Assembly: GCA_013115135.1 (NCBI GenBank)
Contig: JABANP010000008.1
Location: 124,001-188,000, forward strand
Direction: 5' to 3'
DNA length: 64,000 nucleotides
Source: Perkinsus olseni
Lineage: Eukaryota; Perkinsozoa; Perkinsida; Perkinsidae
Part shown: one piece after another, positions 58,002-64,000 of the stretch
How positions within the stretch are numbered: position 1 is the first letter of the stretch
Layout: every line of letters starts with the position of its first letter
Made by a program: the position numbers and the translations under genes
Notes under the pieces: generated by a model
Databases searched by the model: none
What the model saw: only the letters and a program-made list of their open reading frames with translations
What the model was told of the DNA's origin: nothing

Positions 58002-58829
58002 TCACTTGAACCTAGGGTGATCCTTCGTACGCATCATATCGAACAGGATGCTCTCGCTTGTCGTCATGATCGCTCCGGCGCGCGAGAGACGTTCAAATGC
58101 TGCAGACCTGTCCAGCAAGCGGCTCGCGGATACACCGTCTGTGACCAGGAACCTGCATGCAGCGAGTAGCCGTCTGAGACAGGCGAAGGGAAGGCCTACA
58201 GAGTGGCATCTGGACGCTCTGTGAGGATGTCCAGGGCAGTTTGCATGATGCAGACATGAGCCTCGATGCCGCAGAGAATGAACTGATCTCGGCTGAGGAA
58301 GAGAACGGTCGTCATAACCGCAGTTCGGCTGGAGATACGACAGCTCACTCTCGGCAATGAGCATCCAGGTGGGCCCTAACCTCGTCGGTCATCATTGTGA
58401 AGGGCTTCTTGGCAAATACAGGGCACCCCTTGATATCCAGCGACGCCACCGACCCGCCGAGCTTCTCGGGGTACTGCTCTGAGAGGCCATTCATGCCAAA
58501 CGAGAAGGGCAGCAGGTGTGCGTCTCCACGTGTGAAGCAAAACCACACCCTGCTCACCTGTGACCACCACAGGGAACTCGAGCACTCTAGAGGCTCCAAT
58601 GAGCGTGTTAGCGGTTTGAACGATGTGTGGCTGAGCAGGAGAAACTACTGATTCAAGTGGCGCCCAGTGTACCAACCATTCTCTGGATCGTCTTGGCGAA
58701 TGCATCCTGCAGATCACACACCAACAACACCGCCTTTTCGGCAGAGGCGCGGGTCAGGATCTTTACCAGCCATCCGATAACGATTCGGATACCAATCAAC
58801 TGGTCAACTATGAAATCTCCGCTCGTCAT
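58002..58829 (-). CDS. Isochorismatase-family hydrolase, copy 1
   Basis: Cysteine hydrolase of the isochorismatase fold (ISOC1/2-like; the family also includes nicotinamidases). ATG 58829. Five phase-consistent exons: 58829-58677, 58630-58558, 58478-58349, 58292-58200, 58152-58002, giving 199 residues. The catalytic triad is visible: Asp in LLVCDLQDAF, Lys in VFAKKPFTMM, Cys in GIEAHVC. Also conserved are EFPVVVTEQYPEKLG and FLVTDGVSASRLLDR. The first 30 residues form a hydrophobic extension (IRIVIGWLVKI) that could be a signal anchor or a targeting peptide. The substrate is not predictable. The copy at 59088-60002 is a tandem paralogue. Confidence 0.85.
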
Positions 58830-59087
58830 GTAACGACTTCACGAATGCCCATAAGAGGATTGAGAGAAAACGCGAGAACCACACAATCGGAGAAACCATA
58901 GTCCAAAAAATGGAGTGAGAATATTGACTACAGACGCCGCCCAAGCCGCCATCATAGTCCTTGTAGTTGCTCTTCACGGGGCGTCCGTGTATTGATCGTC
59001 CGAACGACAGCCGAGAGCTCCCTGACGAAGCATGTGGGGCATCAAGTATCGGGCTGATGAAGTCGCCGGCGCTCCCTTCGAATAAGC

Positions 59088-60002
59088 TCACTTGAAATTG
59101 GGATGGTCCTTGGTCTGCATCATGTCGAAGATGAGGCTCTCGCTGGTGGTCAACACTGCGCCCGCAGCAGACAGTCGATGCAGAGCCGTCGAGCGGTCCA
59201 GCAGGCGACTCGACGATATACCGTCAGTCACCAAGAACCTTGAACAATGCAAACGGCAATGAGCCATCCATTAGCGGAGTTGGGGAAGAGGCGGACAGTG
59301 CCATCGCACTACTGGCTCCTACACGGTAGACTGGGGATGTCTAGCTAGGATGTCGAGGGTTGTCTGTGTTATGCATATATGGGACTCAATGCCCATGAGG
59401 ATGTATTGGTCTCGACTGAGGGAGAGAAACCAACGATGAGACGGAAGAGTACTCCATGGAGAAATAAGTTGAGGGGACTCGCAGCTCGATGATAATTACT
59501 CTGAGCATTCCTTGTTGAGGTATTCTACGACATCATCAGTCATCATACTGAAGGAATGTTTACTGAACACTCGACAGTGAGATGTGTCCAACTCGGGCAG
59601 AGTGTGGCCTAGCTTCTCGGGGTACTGCTCTGAATAAGAGTCGAATTGGTGAAAGTCGTGATAGCTCACGACACCGTAGCCGAGACGCTGCCAGCCGCAC
59701 TGCACAAGCCTACGGGGACACCTCCCACGCAGTCGCTCCCTCCTACCAGTAACAACTCCTGGGATATTCAGAATTCTTCCAGCACTGAGCAGGGTGTTGG
59801 CGGTCTCTACTACATGAGACTGATCGGGACACAACGTGCTGCTGACCGTGACATCACGTGATTGGGCCTTACCATTTTCTGTATAGTCTTTGGCGAACAC
59901 TGGCTGCATATCGCACATCATCAACACCGACTTAGCGGCGCAAGCTCTGATCATGTTCCTTGATGCAACGCTAGCGGCTGCTGCTGCTACTGGAGAAGTC
60001 AT
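59088..60002 (-). CDS. Isochorismatase-family hydrolase, copy 2
   Basis: Tandem paralogue of the gene at 58002. ATG 60002; a short Ala/Ser/Arg N-terminus without acids (MTSPVAAAAASVASRN) suggests an organellar presequence, unlike copy 1. Triad residues: Asp in LMMCDMQPVF, Lys in VFSKHSFSMM, Cys in GIESHIC. The end is TKDHPNFK, as in copy 1. The first intron sits at the same codon as in copy 1, but only if the frame advances by one at AAA (59889-59891), turning FAKDYTEN into FAKTIQKM, the sequence copy 1 has. So either one extra A is present in the sequence or this copy is frameshifted. Later exons around 59340-59440 and 59088-59250 are recognisable; exact joins were not all checked. Confidence 0.8.
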
Positions 60003-60533
60003 TATTCGAGACGAAAAGGAAAGGCAGGAAAACTATGAGGAAAATTGAAGGATACTAAAAAGGATGACAAGCCCGGTGGAGGGAGAGACCGGGCACGTTT
60101 CGTACGATAGAAGACAAGGAGCCCAGCCCACTGCGTGCTCAACGCAAGCCACAAAATCTCCTACATGAAGCCATGAACAAAAATAGATCTCTCGCTCGAT
60201 CAGTTACTCTGCCAACCGCAGTGAGGGTGTCCTATGCATGCCTCAGAATCCTAGGCAGGCAAGGATCACTCATTCGCAACTGTACGATTGAGCAAGACAC
60301 CGTCCAGAGGCGGAGAAGAACAAAAAATACCGAGTTGAAATGAAAAGAATACCGCGTACTTTAACCAGATGATAGTCGACTTATTCCACAAATACTGAAT
60401 GACTAAGCCAAGTGATGGGCAGTGAAGGGCAGTTAGTACTTAAAATGTAACAAGTGAATCACACGATGATGATGAGGGAAAGAGGATACCACTGATTGGT
60501 GACGGTCAACTGGCAAGTATAGTAGACGAAACA
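60003..60533. other. Intergenic stretch
   Basis: Between the start of isochorismatase copy 2 and the 3' end of the glycosyltransferase gene, both minus. AT-rich; no supported feature. Confidence 0.4.
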
Positions 60534-63500
60534 CTATAATTGATGACTACTGCCTCTGTCCGATGGGACCTGGTCACTGGGCCCATTGTAGCCTTCCTTG
60601 GCTACTACGCCTGACATTCCCGCTGGTGAGAAGGCTGCCAGGCTGCCCCTCCTGCTGGAGGATCCAGTCGTGCGAGGCGTCTTGATGCGAGATCGACGAG
60701 CAGAGTTAACTAACAAAGCACCTTCGCCAACTAGGATCGCCATCAATGTCAGCCAAATGAGCCGGGAGCCTTCTGAGCAAGAGTCTATCCACGAGGAACT
60801 CACGGCGAGCACTCAGCTGGGGTTGTTTTTCAGGAGTGCTGAGCTTTTCTATGGCATCACTTTCTTCCCAGACTCGGAACCAGTCCACATCCATATGGGG
60901 AGGACACGGCGGGATGTCACGAATTTCATCCTCTCTCGTACCTGCGACAAGTGTCTTACTCGACCGTAACCCGAGGGTAAAACTAACGTCGCTACACCCA
61001 CCTATTTTGATGTGCTCCCTCTCAAAACTGTAAACTAAGACATTCTGGCACAGAGCGCCTAGTCGAAACAGGAGCGCACTGAGGCGGTACCAAGGGAAAG
61101 CGATGAACCTGCGCATTCCGAGTTCAACGTGATTGACCTCAAAGCGAAGGATTCACGTAGCTCCCCAAAGATGTGCATAAACTCACGTGAGAATCCCAGC
61201 CCTCAGCTCCTTTCCTTATCCGCAGGACGACCAGTTGGAACACAATGAGCACAGAATAAAGGACGAGAGCGTTGAGGCCGATCATGACCATCAAACCCAG
61301 CCAGTCACGTAAGAGCAAACCACATACCAAGAAAACCCGCATCCAGTCTAAGGCGATGGCTAGCAACTGAGACAAGACGAGCGAGGAGGCGAGGACCGCC
61401 AGAGCGAGGGGTGAAAAGGATACAATCTCGCGGCAAAATTCATGGCGTTGAGGCCCACATGGTCCTCGGAGTGTGATACAACGTCGAAATTTCTGACGTT
61501 GTGTCACACTCCGAGCGACTCCCCAAGGGAGCAGAGGACTCTCCAAGTCACGAGTGCCACACGTACGTCTATCGAGCTTTGCGTACCGCGAAGTCTAGGG
61601 AGAGACCAGAAGGACCATGCCTACTCCATTTACGAGGCGCCCATTTACAGTCAAAAGGCTAGCATTACCTCTTGCAAGAAATACGGCTTAAGAGCCCAAC
61701 TGGGACCATGGCAGAGCGAGGAGGGATTTACCAACTCGAAAAGGTAGGTGAAGGTCTTCTTATGCGATGTAAGCTCCCACGATTTCACTCTTTGCCGGAA
61801 CAGGAACTACCAAGGCGCAAATGAGCCACAAGGGGGGGTGGCGACACTACCTTCCACGTGTCGGGGGCATATGTCGGTACGAGAGTCTGTGCGCATGAGA
61901 TAATCTTGGAGTCATCCCTCTTCTTGAGCAAGAGTAGGCCCATATACCTCAAGACCATCATGGTTCATTGTGGGAGGGCCCACGGTCTCACATATCTTCC
62001 CCATTGAACACGGTGTCGTGCTCGAACAGTATATCATCCAGGGACTCTCGATCCCACAGAGCTATTGCTCCATGACAGGATAAGCACCTACAGGGGAAAA
62101 TAGGAATGAATGCAGCACACCCCCACACAAAGTATAGCCAATATTGACTTTGCGAGAATGGCCGTAATCAAGTGGTGACCCCTTGTACTGCAGTACCGCA
62201 CTGCCATCACGAGGCTCCGAGAGTCTGACCTTGATAGCATGGCTTGGAATAGCTTATGTACTGCAGCCATCTTATATTCGACATCTTGACATTGTAAGAG
62301 CAGATTAGGACTCCCATGGGGAGATGCAGCGGTAATAGGAAAATGTACCTTGACCAGATCAATGAAGCGCTGCTTGGTACCAGAACATTGGACACTCGTT
62401 CGTCGGGTACCACACTACCGCCTTTATATTAACGTTTTTATCGAGTTGTTCTCGAGGTATGTGTAGATCATTCGGCAGGGGCACATCGTCATCAATTATC
62501 AGAGCGTATCTGTACAACAGACACGGCACGATACCGTAATGCCCTCCATCGTCACCTAAAGTTCGTCGTTCTCCCTGTGGACGCTAGGTATGGTATCCAA
62601 TAACGATTGCACCAATAAAAGGCGAAGGTCTTATTGCCTTCGGGAATATATAGATAATTTATATCGGGGTGAACCTGCCGTGGTTAACTCACCAACTCTC
62701 CACTCATGATGATACCCAGATATACACCACCCACTACCTGCTGTGTGGCCCACTGAGTTTCATCTTCGGGTTTCAAAGACGGCCCATTGTCGCACACGAA
62801 GATGTGGCTCGGCGGGAATACCGCCAACGCTGATCTTAGCGTGTTGGAGAAGGACTCGTATTTTTCCTCAGTCATTGTAGATAGATGACAGGCAATCATC
62901 AAACAGCAATCCTGGGACATGGTCTGGTTTACAACCTACAGGAGCACGTCGAGCAAGAGCACGCGTGAACAAGGTCTTACGAAGTCCAAGCTTATTGTGT
63001 CATCACTGCTGCTCTTAGGGACAGCTGCATCCACAGGAGCTCCGCTCTCGATGTCTTGCCCAGTATTACTGCTGCCTCCAGATGGAGCCGTGGCGGAAGA
63101 TTGACGCTCCTGCTGCAACTGCCGATCATTTGATGAGGACTCCACCACTTTATGTATGGCATTCTGAACAGTAACAACTTGCCCGCGTCGAGGGCTTGCA
63201 AGAACGATAGACGAGTTCCTACCTGTAGATGGCGGCTGAAGACCGGCGCGCTGGGCCACTTTAACCGCCAAGCATGCAATAAGGAAGAGAAATACATCCA
63301 ATAGGACGTCAACAAATATGAGGGCATCGAGCCAGGTCCTAACCTCCCAGAAAGATGCCTCGCCAACGAATACTTCCCATAGCTAACAGCGGCAGCAGCA
63401 GAGATGAACACAGCTGCCACAAGGAAGTGGTCACTCACCGAGCTTTGACTTCGCATCTGCTGCGGTGAGAAGAGTAAGATGAGATATAGCAGGCACACTA

Positions 63501-64000
63501 GAAAGACAAAGAAGAAGAGGTTGAGTAAAACCTGCGAGCAAGTAATAGCCTGTCTATCCACACAGGGACCATTACTCTTCGAAACATATACTTTTTAGAT
63601 ATCATACTCAGCTTAGCTGATCTCAGCTCCTTCCATTGCCTCAGCCGTCGACGCCATGCATTGGACTCGAATCGCTTACGAGGATCTCGGCTGTACATCA
63701 GGGAGTGCCTGAATAAGGATTGTTCAGAGACCTTCCACCTGTTATCAATCTACTTCTCTTTCCTAGAATTGGTACTGACTACGCTCCGCTCTGTTAGCCA
63801 TCCCGATGGTAGAGGTGTGGGCAGCACGGGGCCTCTGTCCTGCGAGCCACTCGATGGGCTTTGGCTCCCTCGAGGAGTGTTATAGTTGTTGGTCCCCATA
63901 GGGGCTTCCTGGAGGTTGTTGGTGCTCTCGGAGTGGACTAGGCCCCCACCATTAACTTGGGCGCTATACTGCAGTGACGAGCGGTACCTGACCAACCTCA
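60534..64000 (-). CDS. Family-2 glycosyltransferase, multi-pass membrane protein (5' end outside window)
   Basis: Processive GT2 enzyme of the chitin/hyaluronan/cellulose-synthase type, likely making a surface polysaccharide. Read 5' to 3' on the minus strand: a Ser/Asn-rich cytosolic head at the right edge, transmembrane helices (LLNLFFFVFLVCLLYLILL), a disordered loop, then the GT-A core: MIACHLSTMTEEKYESF, PPSHIFVCDNG, YIPEGNKTFAFYWCNRYW, the UDP-sugar Asp set in YALIIDDDVPLP, the acceptor motif VFNGEDMYMGLLLL, and FRQRVKSWELTSHKK in place of QxxRW. C-terminal helices follow (SPLALAVLASSLVL, LIVFQLVVLRIRK), then an Arg/Ser-rich tail ending at stop 60536-60534. The tail is in phase if a 22-nt intron (60710-60731) is removed. 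Product sugar is not predictable. Confidence 0.8.

Noticed and set aside
1..64000. CRISPR arrays, bacterial insertion sequences, operons or ribosome binding sites
   Set aside because: None seen; spliceosomal introns and eukaryotic gene families throughout show this is eukaryotic nuclear DNA.

Overview
This is nuclear DNA from a eukaryotic microbe. Genes lie on both strands, are closely packed and are cut by many small GT-AG introns, mostly 41-60 nt. One gene, elongation factor 2, is long, intronless and strongly codon-biased. The overall look (alveolate-like EF-2, tiny introns, many tandem gene pairs, a pyrimidine-AG site just before the EF-2 start) fits a Perkinsus-like alveolate. That placement is inference; no rRNA or organelle sequence is present to settle it.

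Layout, left to right: two SLC35F6-type transporters in tandem (1-2130); a long low-complexity protein (2303-5210); a TRIAP1/Mdm35-type twin CX9C protein (5381-5858); a Pumilio-family protein (6187-8965); then on the minus strand a coiled-coil protein, the tRNA methyltransferase Trm7, an enoyl-CoA hydratase/isomerase and the ribosome assembly factor RPF2 (10063-16960). Plus-strand genes follow: a tandem pair of small membrane proteins, a NIPA-like magnesium transporter, a DExH RNA helicase, a multi-pass membrane protein and an auxilin-like J-domain protein (17268-26975). Two identical tRNA-Ala(CGC) genes sit at 27.2-27.4 kb. A helical-repeat candidate (minus), EF-2 (plus), a disordered basic protein and a small mitochondrial-type protein (both minus) reach 35.3 kb.

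From 35.9 to 45.4 kb the plus strand carries a chromodomain gene and a very exon-rich locus ending in a SAP-KH protein. Several introns here hold a short motif that looks like a tRNA T-arm (Pol III B box). After this come an acyl-CoA dehydrogenase, a C4 zinc-finger exon, a large IQ-motif protein, a divergent J-domain protein, a RING-H2 protein, a TPR-like candidate (minus), two tandem isochorismatase-family hydrolases (minus) and a family-2 glycosyltransferase that runs off the right edge (minus).

Functional themes are RNA and translation (Trm7, RPF2, PUF, DExH helicase, EF-2, tRNA-Ala), membrane transport, clathrin uncoating (auxilin-like) and fatty-acid oxidation (acyl-CoA dehydrogenase, enoyl-CoA hydratase). 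There is no operon logic; tandem duplication is the visible organising force.

Three observations deserve follow-up: T-arm-like motifs inside introns; about a dozen places where a conserved protein continues only after a one-base shift, nearly always +1 and at a short homopolymer; and candidate introns of only 22-37 nt. The frameshifts may simply be assembly errors, and this is stated where it matters. Exon borders were worked out by hand from splice signals, reading phase and family conservation. Those for Trm7, RPF2, the membrane protein at 23344, isochorismatase 1, the RING protein and the two small minus-strand genes at 33.3-35.3 kb are phase-consistent from end to end; others are partial.
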